A stretch of DNA of 64,000 nt, taken from contig JAFAFA010000054.1 in assembly GCA_023423695.1 (NCBI GenBank), positions 1 through 64,000 of the forward strand, given 5' to 3'. This stretch comes from Pseudomonadota bacterium (GTDB lineage: Bacteria > Pseudomonadota > Alphaproteobacteria > Azospirillales > Azospirillaceae). Of this stretch, positions 1-7,563 are shown piece by piece; positions within the stretch are counted from its first letter, which is position 1, and every line of letters begins with the position of its first letter. A program made the translations under genes and the position numbers. The notes beneath the pieces were generated by a model. That model searched no databases, had not been told where the DNA came from, and saw only the letters and a list, made by a program, of their open reading frames with translations.

Positions 1-902
1 ACACCATGAAGGTCGGCATCATGGACGAGGAGCGCCGCACCACGGTCAACCTCAAGGCCTGCATCCAGAACGCCTCGAAGCGCATCTGCTTCATCAACAC
101 CGGCTTCCTCGACCGCACCGGCGACGAAATCCATACCTCGATGGAAGCGGGGCCGATGATCCGCAAGAACGACATGAAGGCGCAGCCCTGGATCAAGGCC
201 TATGAAGACTGGAACGTCGACATGGGCCTGATCGACGGCCTGCCCGGCCATGCCCAAATCGGCAAGGGGATGTGGGCGGCGCCGGACAAGATGGCCGACA
301 TGCTGACGCAGAAGCTCGGCCATCCGCAGGCTGGTGCCACCACCGCATGGGTGCCGTCGCCGACCGCCGCCACGCTGCACGCGCTGCATTATCATCAGGT
401 CAACGTGCAGGCCCGGCAGGAGGAACTCGCCAAGGGTGGCCAGCGCGCCAAGCTCTCCGACATCCTCACCATTCCGGTGTCGCAATCGAACTGGGCGCCT
501 GACGACGTCAAGCAGGAGATCGACAACAACTGCCAGGGCATTCTGGGCTATGTCGTGCGCTGGATCGACCAGGGCGTCGGCTGCTCCAAGGTGCCCGACA
601 TCCATGACGTCGGTCTGATGGAAGACCGCGCCACCTTGCGCATCTCCAGCCAGCATCTGGCGAACTGGCTGGCGCATGGCGTCGTCAGCAAGGACCAGGT
701 AATGGAGTCGCTGAAGCGCATGGCTGTTGTGGTCGACAAGCAGAACGCCGGCGATCCGCTCTACAAGCCGATGGCGCCTGCCTTCGACGGCACAGCCTTC
801 AAGGCCGCCTGCGACCTCGTCTTCAAGGGCCGCGAGCAGCCGAATGGCTACACCGAATACATCCTCACCGCGCGCCGCCGCGAAGCCAAGGCGGCGGGCT
901 GA
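1..902 (+). CDS. glcB: Malate synthase G, C-terminal part (5' end outside window)
   Basis: The enzyme condenses glyoxylate and acetyl-CoA to malate in the cytoplasm (glyoxylate bypass). The reading frame is open from base 3, so the gene starts left of the window. About 300 of the usual ~720 residues are present. Visible family motifs are GFLDRTGDEIH, GKGMWA, TAWVPSPTAATLHALHYH and LMEDRATLR. By alignment with the E. coli enzyme from memory, the Cys codon at 582-584 matches Cys617 and the Asp codon at 624-626 matches the catalytic base Asp631. The C-terminus ends normally in a Lys/Arg/Ala-rich tail. The family call is very secure; only the upstream part is missing. Confidence 0.96.
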   Translation, partial: TMKVGIMDEERRTTVNLKACIQNASKRICFINTGFLDRTGDEIHTSMEAGPMIRKNDMKAQPWIKAYEDWNVDMGLIDGLPGHAQIGKGMWAAPDKMADMLTQKLGHPQAGATTAWVPSPTAATLHALHYHQVNVQARQEELAKGGQRAKLSDILTIPVSQSNWAPDDVKQEIDNNCQGILGYVVRWIDQGVGCSKVPDIHDVGLMEDRATLRISSQHLANWLAHGVVSKDQVMESLKRMAVVVDKQNAGDPLYKPMAPAFDGTAFKAACDLVFKGREQPNGYTEYILTARRREAKAAG

Positions 903-957
903 TCGACTTAACCGGGCATGTCGTGGCGCCGCGGTTCAACATGCCGCGGTTCCCCCA

Positions 958-982
958 GGAACGCACGACGCGCTTTCCCGTT
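958..982 (+). promoter_or_regulatory. EcfG-type promoter of the csbD-like gene
   Basis: The sequence reads GGAAC, 16 bases, CGTT, an exact match to the general stress sigma factor EcfG consensus of Rhizobiales. The -10 element ends 33 bases before the start codon at 1016. The cognate regulator genes lie at 11.1-13.0 kb. Confidence 0.8.
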
Positions 983-1015
983 GATGGTCCATCTCGAACT
1001 CAGAGGGAGATGGAC

Positions 1016-1216
1016 ATGGATTGGAACAGGGTTGAAGGCAACTGGAAGCAGTTCAAGGGCGCAGCCAAGGAGAAGTGGGGCAAGCTCACCGATGACGATC
1101 TCAACGTCATCGAGGGCCGCCGCGAACAGCTCGAGGGCAAGCTCCAGCAGCGCTACGGCTTCGCCAAGGACCAGATCCGCAAGGACGTGGACGACTGGTT
1201 CAGCACGCTCAAGTAA
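1016..1216 (+). CDS. CsbD family general stress protein
   Basis: This is a 66-residue, charged, soluble protein with the CsbD pattern MDWNRVEGNWKQFKG...KWGKLTDDDL...LEGKLQQRYG. Family members are induced by general stress in many bacteria; the molecular role is unclear. An in-frame ATG at 1010 abuts the GGGAG ribosome site, whereas the ATG at 1016 sits at a good 6-7 base spacing, so I chose 1016. A longer frame starting at 923 would run through the promoter and is unlikely. The gene has its own stress promoter and terminator, so it looks monocistronic. Confidence 0.9.
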   Translation: MDWNRVEGNWKQFKGAAKEKWGKLTDDDLNVIEGRREQLEGKLQQRYGFAKDQIRKDVDDWFSTLK

Positions 1217-1236
1217 GGACGCCTGACCGAGCGTCG

Positions 1237-1266
1237 AAAGCCCCGGCATATGCCGGGGCTTTTTTG
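1237..1266 (+). terminator. Rho-independent terminator of csbD-like gene
   Basis: A perfect hairpin with arms AAGCCCCGGCAT and ATGCCGGGGCTT is followed by a run of T, 21 bases after the stop codon. Confidence 0.9.
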
Positions 1267-1281
1267 CGCGTATCTAACAAT

Positions 1282-1315
1282 TCTAGAACACTGCCAGATC
1301 TAGAACACTGCCAGA
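1282..1315. repeat. 17-bp tandem duplication at the 3' end of the DUF3096 gene
   Basis: TCTAGAACACTGCCAGA occurs twice, head to tail (1282-1298 and 1299-1315). The unit contains the stop codon and last four codons of the minus-strand gene at 1300-1461. Because translation stops in the first copy met, the protein is unchanged. Confidence 0.95.
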
Positions 1316-1461
1316 TATTTCAGCAGCGAAATGATGCCGATGATGATGACGACTACGCGGGCGATCTGCTTCGCGCGGCCGTCCAGCGGCAGCATGTTGA
1401 TCAGATAGAGCACCAGAACGATGACGAGAAAAGTGATCAGGATACCGATAAGTACGGACAC
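1300..1461 (-). CDS. DUF3096 family small membrane protein
   Basis: The 53-residue product starts at a GTG and begins VSVLIGILITFLVIVLVLYL. It has two hydrophobic helices separated by a short polar turn, LPLDGRAKQIAR, followed by VVVIIIGIISLLKYLAVF. This matches the DUF3096 pattern common in Bradyrhizobiaceae; function is unknown, location inner membrane. An AGGGGG ribosome site lies 8 bases before the GTG. The upstream promoter (1515-1539) makes it a likely general stress gene. The stop codon lies in a 17-bp tandem duplication. Confidence 0.82.
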   Translation of the reverse strand: MSVLIGILITFLVIVLVLYLINMLPLDGRAKQIARVVVIIIGIISLLKYLAVF

Positions 1462-1514
1462 GGCGAGGGCCCCCTTTGCTTGCAGAGCCTGACTGGCTCA
1501 TTGCACAAGGGTAG

Positions 1515-1539
1515 AACGGACGGACCGGCCCAAAGTTCC
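1515..1539 (-). promoter_or_regulatory. EcfG-type promoter of the DUF3096 gene
   Basis: On the minus strand the sequence is GGAAC, 16 bases, CGTT, exact in both elements and spacing. It ends 53 bases before the GTG start at 1461. Confidence 0.78.
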
Positions 1540-1574
1540 ACGAATCGGAACTGCCCGTTCGCACAAGATATCGT

Positions 1575-2237
1575 TCACTCCCTCGCCACCACACGGACGT
1601 GCCCGAATTTGGCACTCACCTTCTCGGAGACGGGCGAGAAGTTCAGTTCCGCGCCGCGCCTGTCGGCGCTGCGGCCGGCGACCAGCAGACCGTTGGCGCC
1701 GGCGACGATGTCTCCCTTGCGCAGCGTCGGGTCGTCCTCGATCTTGACCGGCGCGAGCCCGACCTGATCCTTGCCGTTGCAGGTGCAGCCTTCGACCATT
1801 TCATTGCGATAGCGGAAGGCGTTCGGCAGCGCCGAATAGGACTTGCCGTTGTCGGCAGCGGCCTCGTCGATGCTGCTGCCGTAGAACATCTTGGTCTCGC
1901 TCGCCGGGCAAAGGCTGTTGCAGGAAGCCGCCCGGCTCGCCTTGTCGGACGCGGCGACCGGGAAGTAACGCCCGTCGCAGGTCCGCACGCAAAACGCCTG
2001 GCCGCCGCCACCCCCATTGCTGGCCTTGCGCGGTCGCATTGCCCGCCGCCGAACCGGCACGGAGCCGTCGTCATTGGCATACGGCATCGAGACGTACGGC
2101 TGATGCCGCGGGGGACCGCCGAATCCGCCGAACAGTTGCGAGAAAAAATCCTGCGCCCGCGCGGCCGGCGCCAGCGCGAAAGCGCATACCAGGGCTCCCG
2201 CCCCCAACGTCGCCAGTCCTGCCGTTCGCATACGCAT
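1575..2237 (-). CDS. DUF2865 domain secreted protein
   Basis: The 220-residue product has a signal peptide (residues 1 to about 28, cleavage near ARA-QDF) and a Gly/Arg-rich linker. The Cys-rich DUF2865 core contains CVRTCDGRYFPV, CNSLCPASETKMF, NAFRYRNEMV and GCTCNGK. The paired cysteines suggest a disulfide-bonded periplasmic or surface protein; function is unknown. It starts 52 bases after the L,D-transpeptidase gene in the same direction, so it is probably cotranscribed from the EcfG-type promoter at 3109-3133. Confidence 0.85.
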   Translation of the reverse strand: MRMRTAGLATLGAGALVCAFALAPAARAQDFFSQLFGGFGGPPRHQPYVSMPYANDDGSVPVRRRAMRPRKASNGGGGGQAFCVRTCDGRYFPVAASDKASRAASCNSLCPASETKMFYGSSIDEAAADNGKSYSALPNAFRYRNEMVEGCTCNGKDQVGLAPVKIEDDPTLRKGDIVAGANGLLVAGRSADRRGAELNFSPVSEKVSAKFGHVRVVARE

Positions 2238-2267
2238 CTACATCTCCTGCACGAATTTCCGGCTCAG

Positions 2268-2319
2268 TTGAGCTGCGACGCCGACAAGCTCATTTGAGCT
2301 GCGACGCCGACAAGCTCAT
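2268..2319. repeat. 26-bp tandem duplication at the 3' end of the L,D-transpeptidase gene
   Basis: Two identical 26-base units (2268-2293 and 2294-2319) lie head to tail. On the minus strand each encodes MSLSASQL and then a stop, so the protein ends in the first copy met (…SASQLK) and the second copy is untranslated. Confidence 0.93.
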
Positions 2320-3060
2320 TGCCTGGCGGCCTGATGGCAGCGGGGTCACTGCCGGACGCGGCCGGGCCGAAACCGGGGCGCGGGTGTCCGATCCTCGCGC
2401 GACGACCGGCGCGCGGGTCGAAAGATTCCTGGGCAACACCACCACCTTGGTTCCGACATTCACACGGCCGAACAGGTCGGTGACGTCCTCGTTGGTGAGG
2501 CGGATGCAGCCGCTGGAGACGAACTTTCCGATCGTCGAGGGATCGTTGGTGCCGTGAATGCGATACTGGCTGTTGCCGAGATACATCGCCCGCGCCCCCA
2601 GCGGATTACCGGGACCACCTGCCATGAAGCGCGGCAGATAGGGCTGGCGTGCGATCATCTCGGCCGGCGGACGCCAGTCCGGCCATTCCGCCTTGCGGCT
2701 GACGGTCTGCACGCCGGACCAGGTAAAACCTTCGCGGCCGACGCCGACGCCATATCTGATCGCCCGGCCCTGACCGAGCACGTAATAGAGCGTGGTGTTG
2801 CCGGTATCGATCACGATGGTGCCGGGCGCCTCGCTGGTAGCGAACGCGACAACGGCACGGCGCAGCCGCTCCGGCACAGCGCCCTCATCCGCAGCGATCA
2901 CTTCGTCGGTGGGAAAGGCGCTCGGCTGGGTGGAAGCGTAGCCGAGCACCTGCGCACGCGCGACATCCGGGAATGCCGCCGGCGCCAGCAAGACGGCGCT
3001 GACAAGCACGACGGCGCACGCTCCGCGCGACGAAGGCCGGCGATCAGACAACTGCTTCAT
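2290..3060 (-). CDS. L,D-transpeptidase (YkuD domain)
   Basis: YkuD enzymes form 3-3 peptidoglycan crosslinks or attach proteins to peptidoglycan in the periplasm. The 256-residue product has a signal peptide (ending VARA-QVL), then a YkuD domain with the catalytic pattern IHGTND...SSGCIRLTNED; the Cys of SSGC is the nucleophile. I chose the ATG at 3060 because it has a GGGGCA ribosome site and gives a clean signal peptide; the open frame extends 40 codons further but crosses the promoter. The C-terminal tail after the domain is Arg/Pro/Ala-rich. An exact EcfG-type promoter lies upstream, and a 26-bp tandem duplication marks the 3' end. Confidence 0.92.
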   Translation of the reverse strand: MKQLSDRRPSSRGACAVVLVSAVLLAPAAFPDVARAQVLGYASTQPSAFPTDEVIAADEGAVPERLRRAVVAFATSEAPGTIVIDTGNTTLYYVLGQGRAIRYGVGVGREGFTWSGVQTVSRKAEWPDWRPPAEMIARQPYLPRFMAGGPGNPLGARAMYLGNSQYRIHGTNDPSTIGKFVSSGCIRLTNEDVTDLFGRVNVGTKVVVLPRNLSTRAPVVARGSDTRAPVSARPRPAVTPLPSGRQAMSLSASQLK

Positions 3061-3108
3061 GGGATTGCCCCGCTGGATGTGTGCATCATCGGATGCTCTG
3101 TCCCAGCA

Positions 3109-3133
3109 AACGCGGCCGATGGCCTGCAGTTCC
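3109..3133 (-). promoter_or_regulatory. EcfG-type promoter of the L,D-transpeptidase operon
   Basis: The minus strand reads GGAAC, 16 bases, CGTT, exact. It ends 48 bases before the ATG at 3060 and is one half of a divergent pair with 3192-3216. Confidence 0.8.
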
Positions 3134-3191
3134 GGCCGGCCGGCACTGCTTCGCCCCCTGTCAAGCAAGGATGCGCTCACACTTCCGCGAT

Positions 3192-3216
3192 GGAACTTGC
3201 GTTCCCCGGCCGCGTT
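3192..3216 (+). promoter_or_regulatory. EcfG-type promoter of the AI-2E transporter gene
   Basis: The plus strand reads GGAAC, 16 bases, CGTT, exact. It ends 83 bases before the GTG start at 3300 and points away from the promoter at 3109-3133. Confidence 0.78.
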
Positions 3217-3299
3217 GGTGCGCCATGGTTCGGCTCACCGGCCACGTGGCTTTCGCCGTGTCATTGTTGTTTCGGACCGGAGAAACCAGGGAAGCCATT

Positions 3300-4472
3300 G
3301 TGCGTATTACTCCCACCAAGGCCGCGCCCACCACGACTCCGGCCGCCAAATCTGCCCCGACAAAACCGTTGCCGAGCGGACGCAAGCTTCCGAACGCGAC
3401 GGAAGGCGCGCCGGTGCCCGGCAGCACCGGCGAATTGCCGCCGGTGATCCGCCGCACCGAAGTCGTGGCCTTTGCGCTCGTCGCGCTACTGGTCATCGTT
3501 GTCATCGCCGGCCTCTACCTTGGGAGGGCCTTCTTTCTGCCGATCACGATGGCCTTCATCGTCGGCACCATGCTGTCGCCGGCGGCAAGCTTCCTGGAAC
3601 GCTATCGGATTCCGCGTGCCATCGCGGCCATCCTGATCGTGGCCGTGGCAGGCGCCGGGACTGTCTTCACGATCGGCCTGATTGCATCGCCCGTCATGGA
3701 ATGGAGCAGCAAGCTCCCGGAGCTGGGATCGATCCTGAAGGAGAAGATGCATGTGTTCGACCGGCCGCTCGCGCTCTGGCAGCAGTTGCAAAGCATGCTC
3801 GGCGGTCCGGACACGCTGACGACGTTCCATTTGCCGAAGATCGAATGGGTGCAGCCGACGCTGGAATTCCTGACGCCGACATTCACCGAGTTCCTGCTGT
3901 TCATCGCCACGCTGATCCTGTTCATCGCAAGCTGGCGCGAACTGCGCCGCGCCATGATCATGAACTTCGGCGACCGCCCGGCGCGGCTGCGGACGATGCG
4001 GATCCTCAACGAGATCGAGGAACATCTCGGCAACTACCTGCTGGTGGTGACGGTGATCAATATCGGCGTCGGAATCATCACCGGCGCAATCTGCGCGGTC
4101 ACCGGCATGCCGAACCCGGCCGGCCTCGGGGCGATGGCCGCGATCCTCAATTTCATCCCGATCATCGGCCCGGTGGCGATGTTCGCAGTCCTGGTCGTGG
4201 TCGGCCTGGTAGCGTTCCCGACCATCGGCGCCGGGCTGGTGGCGCCGGCGCTGTTTGCGGTGATGACCTTCCTGGAAGGCCATTTCGTCACACCGACCAT
4301 CGTCGGCCGGAGGCTGGCGCTGAATGCGCTCGCCGTGTTCATGGCGCTGGCGTTCTGGACCTGGCTGTGGGGCCCGATGGGCGCCTTCCTGTCGTCGCCG
4401 CTCCTGATCGTGGCGCTGATCGTCAAGGAGCATCTGATGCCGGCCAACGAGCCGCAATTGCCAGAGGATTAA
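3300..4472 (+). CDS. AI-2E family (PerM-like) transporter
   Basis: The product is a 390-residue inner-membrane protein of the AI-2E exporter/PerM family. A ~55-residue Pro/Thr/Lys-rich cytoplasmic N-terminus leads into hydrophobic segments. The family pattern is seen in LNFIPIIGPV and in the C-terminal EGHFVTPTIVGRRLALNALAVF...PLLIVALIVKEHLM. The GTG at 3300 has an AGGGAAG ribosome site six bases upstream; the open frame continues further left but would cross the promoter. The substrate is not predictable from sequence. The dedicated EcfG-type promoter places it in the stress regulon. Confidence 0.88.
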   Translation: MRITPTKAAPTTTPAAKSAPTKPLPSGRKLPNATEGAPVPGSTGELPPVIRRTEVVAFALVALLVIVVIAGLYLGRAFFLPITMAFIVGTMLSPAASFLERYRIPRAIAAILIVAVAGAGTVFTIGLIASPVMEWSSKLPELGSILKEKMHVFDRPLALWQQLQSMLGGPDTLTTFHLPKIEWVQPTLEFLTPTFTEFLLFIATLILFIASWRELRRAMIMNFGDRPARLRTMRILNEIEEHLGNYLLVVTVINIGVGIITGAICAVTGMPNPAGLGAMAAILNFIPIIGPVAMFAVLVVVGLVAFPTIGAGLVAPALFAVMTFLEGHFVTPTIVGRRLALNALAVFMALAFWTWLWGPMGAFLSSPLLIVALIVKEHLMPANEPQLPED

Positions 4473-4486
4473 CCGGTTTCCAATCG

Positions 4487-4511
4487 GGAACTTCCGATTG
4501 GACGGAGCGTT
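4487..4511 (+). promoter_or_regulatory. EcfG-type promoter of the DUF883 gene
   Basis: The sequence is GGAAC, 16 bases, CGTT, exact in both elements and spacing. It ends 36 bases before the ATG at 4548. Confidence 0.8.
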
Positions 4512-4547
4512 TGTCCCGCAACTCAATTCAGTAACCGGGAGCTTTCG

Positions 4548-4907
4548 ATGTCTGACGCCGCCACCAGGAATTTGACGGACAAAGCAACCTACGAACGCCT
4601 GCAAAAGGATGTAACCGCCGTGAAAAACGATATTGCAGCCCTGACCGAGCAGATCACCGACGCCCTGAACAATTTTGCCGGCACCGCCGGCAAGCAGGCC
4701 CGGCGCGGCTACAGGCAGGCGCGCGCCAATGCCGAACAGGCCGTCGACGAGATGTCGGAGCGCGGCAGCGCGATGATGGATGCCGCCCAGGACGCCGCAT
4801 CCTCGATCGAGGAGACGCTGGAAGACGCCATCACGCAGCGTCCGCTGGCGACCGTTGGAATAGCGCTCGGCATCGGCTTCCTGATCGGCCTGACGTGGCG
4901 AAGGTAA
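4548..4907 (+). CDS. DUF883 (YqjD/ElaB-like) membrane-anchored stress protein
   Basis: The 119-residue product has a long charged helical region (residues ~15-90) and one C-terminal membrane anchor of the family form RPLATVGIALGIGFLIGLTWRR. E. coli YqjD and ElaB, of the same family, are RpoS-controlled and tether ribosomes to the inner membrane in stationary phase. Control by an alternative stress sigma factor here (4487-4511) fits that role. The holin-like gene downstream is probably cotranscribed. Confidence 0.88.
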   Translation: MSDAATRNLTDKATYERLQKDVTAVKNDIAALTEQITDALNNFAGTAGKQARRGYRQARANAEQAVDEMSERGSAMMDAAQDAASSIEETLEDAITQRPLATVGIALGIGFLIGLTWRR

Positions 4908-5037
4908 TTCAGGCGCTTACGACCCGGGCGGGCCGTTCGCGCGCCGGCCTGGATGTTTCGCGCCGGGGCGCCGGCCAGGCGGCGGTGGCGCGCGGAGCGT
5001 GGTTTCGTTGGCGTTCTTTTCAGATCGGGGCGTGGGC

Positions 5038-5487
5038 ATGTTTCAGCGATTGATCGGCGATCTCAAGGATTCGGCGGGCAACGCGGTGCGACTGACATCG
5101 CTGGCGGCCGCGGCGGCGATGGCGCTGCTGGTCACGGCGGCCTTTCTTTGCGCCGCCGCCTTCGTGTTCGTTCTGCAGAAATACGGTCCGGTAGAGGCCT
5201 GCCTGACCGGTGCTGCGATCTTCTTCGTGGTCACGCTGATCGCGGCCGGCACCTACATGATACGCAAGCGGCAGATCGAGGCCCGCGCCGCCGAGCAGGC
5301 CGCGAGGGCTGCGAAGTCCACGGCGCAAAGCGTGCTGGGCGATCCGATGCTGGTTGCGGCCGGCATTCAGGTGGCGCGCGCAATCGGGGCCAAGAGGCTG
5401 ATCCCCATCCTCGCCATCGGCGGGCTGGCGCTTGGGTTTCTGGCTAGCCGCGCCCAAGGCGGTGCCGACGAGGCGCCGGCGGAGTAA
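5038..5487 (+). CDS. Phage-holin-superfamily / DUF1469-like membrane protein
   Basis: The 149-residue product begins MFQRLIGDLKDSAGNAVRLT, has two adjacent hydrophobic helices (about residues 20-75), an Arg/Ala-rich amphipathic stretch and a third hydrophobic segment near the C-terminus. This layout resembles the holin-superfamily proteins often next to DUF883 genes. I chose the ATG at 5038; a GTG at 4999 would add 13 residues with no better ribosome site. No promoter is evident between it and the DUF883 gene 130 bases upstream. Function is unknown. Confidence 0.7.
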   Translation: MFQRLIGDLKDSAGNAVRLTSLAAAAAMALLVTAAFLCAAAFVFVLQKYGPVEACLTGAAIFFVVTLIAAGTYMIRKRQIEARAAEQAARAAKSTAQSVLGDPMLVAAGIQVARAIGAKRLIPILAIGGLALGFLASRAQGGADEAPAE

Positions 5488-5565
5488 GCGGCCGGCGCAC
5501 TCGCCGAAGCGTTGAGAAGAACTGTCCCGCGCATGCGAGATGTCTGGTGAGCCGTGGCCTATCGG

Positions 5566-5652
5566 CCGCCGTCATTGCGAGCGCAGCGAAGCAATCCGTC
5601 GTGCAACATCGAGAAAGAATGGATTGCTTCGCTGCGCTCGCAAAGACGGCGG
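5566..5652. repeat. Palindromic intergenic repeat (Bradyrhizobiaceae type)
   Basis: Two 32-base arms (5566-5597 and 5621-5652) are inverted complements with one mismatch, separated by 23 bases. The core GTCATTGCGAGCGCAGCGAA is a sequence I recall as abundant between genes in Bradyrhizobium and Rhodopseudomonas. Confidence 0.9.
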
Positions 5653-5665
5653 AGCGTCGGACGTA

Positions 5666-6052
5666 TCAGGTCACGCAGCGGCCCGGCTCGAGCAGCTTCG
5701 CGACCTCGGTCAGGACGCTGACCGGGGGTTCGCAGGCCACTGCGTTTTTCGATTTCGCGGGCTTCATCGGCGCCACCGGACGGTTGCGCGCTTCTCCCTT
5801 GGCGACGGGAACGCGGACCAGCACCGAGGTGTCCGCAAGTTCCTTGAACCGGAGCGTGATGGTCCGTTCCCGGCCGGCAGCGACCTTGCCGATGTGGCGG
5901 TCGGCCTTGGCGGCGCGATTGACACCCGTCTCGGGCGGGGTTGCGGCTACCTGCCGGCCGCCGATCAGATCATGGCCGGACGCGAATTGGGCGGCACCCA
6001 GCGTTGCGGAAACGGCCAGGGCCGCGAGTACTCCATTACGAATCTGTGACAT
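5666..6052 (-). CDS. Conserved hypothetical exported protein
   Basis: I do not recognise a family. The 128-residue product starts MSQIRNGVLAALAVSATLGA and has a likely signal peptide of about 25 residues. A basic mature region contains RERTITLRFKELADTSVLVR and a C-terminal pair of cysteines (ACEPP, GRCVT). The ATG at 6052 is preferred over an upstream ATG at 6130 because of the signal peptide and the GAGGGA sequence upstream. The product is probably periplasmic. Confidence 0.62.
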   Translation of the reverse strand: MSQIRNGVLAALAVSATLGAAQFASGHDLIGGRQVAATPPETGVNRAAKADRHIGKVAAGRERTITLRFKELADTSVLVRVPVAKGEARNRPVAPMKPAKSKNAVACEPPVSVLTEVAKLLEPGRCVT

Positions 6053-6156
6053 GGCTGGTTTTCCCTCGCCCCATGGCGATCGCAGAACCAACCGAATCAA
6101 GGCAGCGCGGGTCCGCCCGCTTTTGATCACTTAACCGTGTACAAAAATATTTTCAG

Positions 6157-6274
6157 GGCACCGGAACGACTCCGGGGCTCGGGAGTCATTCCGGCAGCCG
6201 GTTATTCCCCCTGCCCCATTGACCGGCGACGTAGGGCGCAACCGTGGTGATGCCGGTTGCGCCCTGCTTTTTTT
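6157..6274 (+). ncRNA. Candidate intergenic small RNA
   Basis: No gene ends here on the plus strand, yet 6233-6274 is a strong terminator: inverted arms GGGCGCAACC and GGTTGCGCCC, then TGC and seven T. Upstream, 6161-6194 forms a second hairpin (CCGGAACGACTCC against GGAGTCATTCCGG, one mismatch). A promoter-like pair, TTGATC (6123-6128) and AATATT (6146-6151) with a 17-base spacer, lies just before. The layout suggests a ~118-base structured transcript. It matches no family I can name; the hairpins could instead be DNA-level repeats. The rest of the gap to 6385 shows nothing. Confidence 0.42.
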
Positions 6275-6385
6275 CTGAAATCATCCAACGGCTTGTGGTG
6301 CTGCACGCGGCGCTTTCCTCGTGAGCGTATGGCCGGCTGAAGACGGGCTGGCGGTTCGCCTTGCCTGTATGCCTATCCTGCAGTT

Positions 6386-7435
6386 TCAGGTCTTGAGTTG
6401 CCCGCCCGGCGTGGAGAGCGAGATCTTCGTCTCTTCCTCGTTCATGTCAGCCGACACATCCGCAAACAACGGCGTACTCAGATAACGTTCGCCGGTATCG
6501 GGAAGCATGCATAGAATGTTTGCGCCCTGTTCGGCCTCCGCCGCGATCTGCAGCGCGCCGGCGAAGGTTGCGCCCGATGTGATCCCGACAAAGATGCCTT
6601 CCCTTGCCGCAAGCTCCTTGCTGCATTTGATGGCGTCCGCGCCCGTGATCGGGAGCAGCCGATGGATCACCTTCATGGCCACGGCGTCGCCGGTGAGCTT
6701 TGGAATGAAATCCGGCGTCCAGCCCTGCATCGGATGCGGCTTGAATGTCGGGTGAGGCGCCGAAGGGGTGCCGTCACCATTCCGCACCTGTTCGATCCCG
6801 CTGCCCAGGAGCTGGGCATCGGCCGGTTCACAGACCACGATCTTAGTATCGGGTCGCTCCCTGGCGAGCACCCGCGAGACGCCTTTCAGCGTGCCGCCGG
6901 TACCATAGCCCGTGACCCAATAGTCCAGCCGCTCGCCGGAAAAATCATCGAGGATCTCGCGCGCGGTGGTTTCCGTATGGATATCGGGATTGGCTTCGTT
7001 CTCGAACTGGCGGGTCATGAACCAGCCATGGGCCTTGGCAAGTTCAGCGGCCTTGTTGACCATGCCGACGGCACGTTCGGCCGCCGGCGTGACGATGACC
7101 TTCGCCCCAAGAAATCGCATCAGCTTGCGCCGCTCGACGCTGAACGGCTCTGCCATCGTCAGTACGAGAGGGTAGCCCTTGGCAGCACACACCATGGCCA
7201 GGCCGATGCCGGTGTTGCCGCTAGTCGCTTCGATGACGGTCTGGCCGGGCTTCAACTCGCCTGATCGTTCGGCGGCCTCGATGACACCGAGCGCCAGGCG
7301 ATCCTTCACTGAGCCCAACGGGTTGAATGCTTCAATCTTGACGAACAGGTTCACGCCTTTCGGCGCCAGGTGATTGATCCTGACTACCGGAGTATTGCCG
7401 ACCGTCTCGACGATGCTTTGATACTTCTGGCCCAT
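6386..7435 (-). CDS. cysK: Cysteine synthase (O-acetylserine sulfhydrylase)
   Basis: This PLP enzyme replaces the acetate of O-acetylserine with sulfide to give cysteine. The 349-residue product has the PLP lysine in NPLGSVKDRLA, the substrate loop SGNTGIGLAMV, the phosphate-binding GTGGTLKGVSRVL, and ITSGATFAG at the usual SSGA position. The ATG at 7435 has AGGA at proper spacing; the open frame extends 16 codons further without support. The protein is slightly longer than typical CysK because of a C-terminal extension after the PDTGERYLSTPLF motif. It stands alone, transcribed leftward. Confidence 0.93.
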   Translation of the reverse strand: MGQKYQSIVETVGNTPVVRINHLAPKGVNLFVKIEAFNPLGSVKDRLALGVIEAAERSGELKPGQTVIEATSGNTGIGLAMVCAAKGYPLVLTMAEPFSVERRKLMRFLGAKVIVTPAAERAVGMVNKAAELAKAHGWFMTRQFENEANPDIHTETTAREILDDFSGERLDYWVTGYGTGGTLKGVSRVLARERPDTKIVVCEPADAQLLGSGIEQVRNGDGTPSAPHPTFKPHPMQGWTPDFIPKLTGDAVAMKVIHRLLPITGADAIKCSKELAAREGIFVGITSGATFAGALQIAAEAEQGANILCMLPDTGERYLSTPLFADVSADMNEEETKISLSTPGGQLKT

Positions 7436-7563
7436 GTGCTCATCCTGTCCTGTTACAACCGCGCGTGCGTCCAGTCGTCGCACCGATGCGACCGGGAATC
7501 ACCGCTGGCGAAGGCGTTGCGTCTATGTTCTGATGGCGCCATCCCGGCTTGTGGAAAATTCAT

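Noticed and set aside
5540..6134. Plus-strand frames through the palindromic repeat and the exported protein gene
   Set aside because: They translate the repeat and the antisense of a gene with a good signal peptide and ribosome site.
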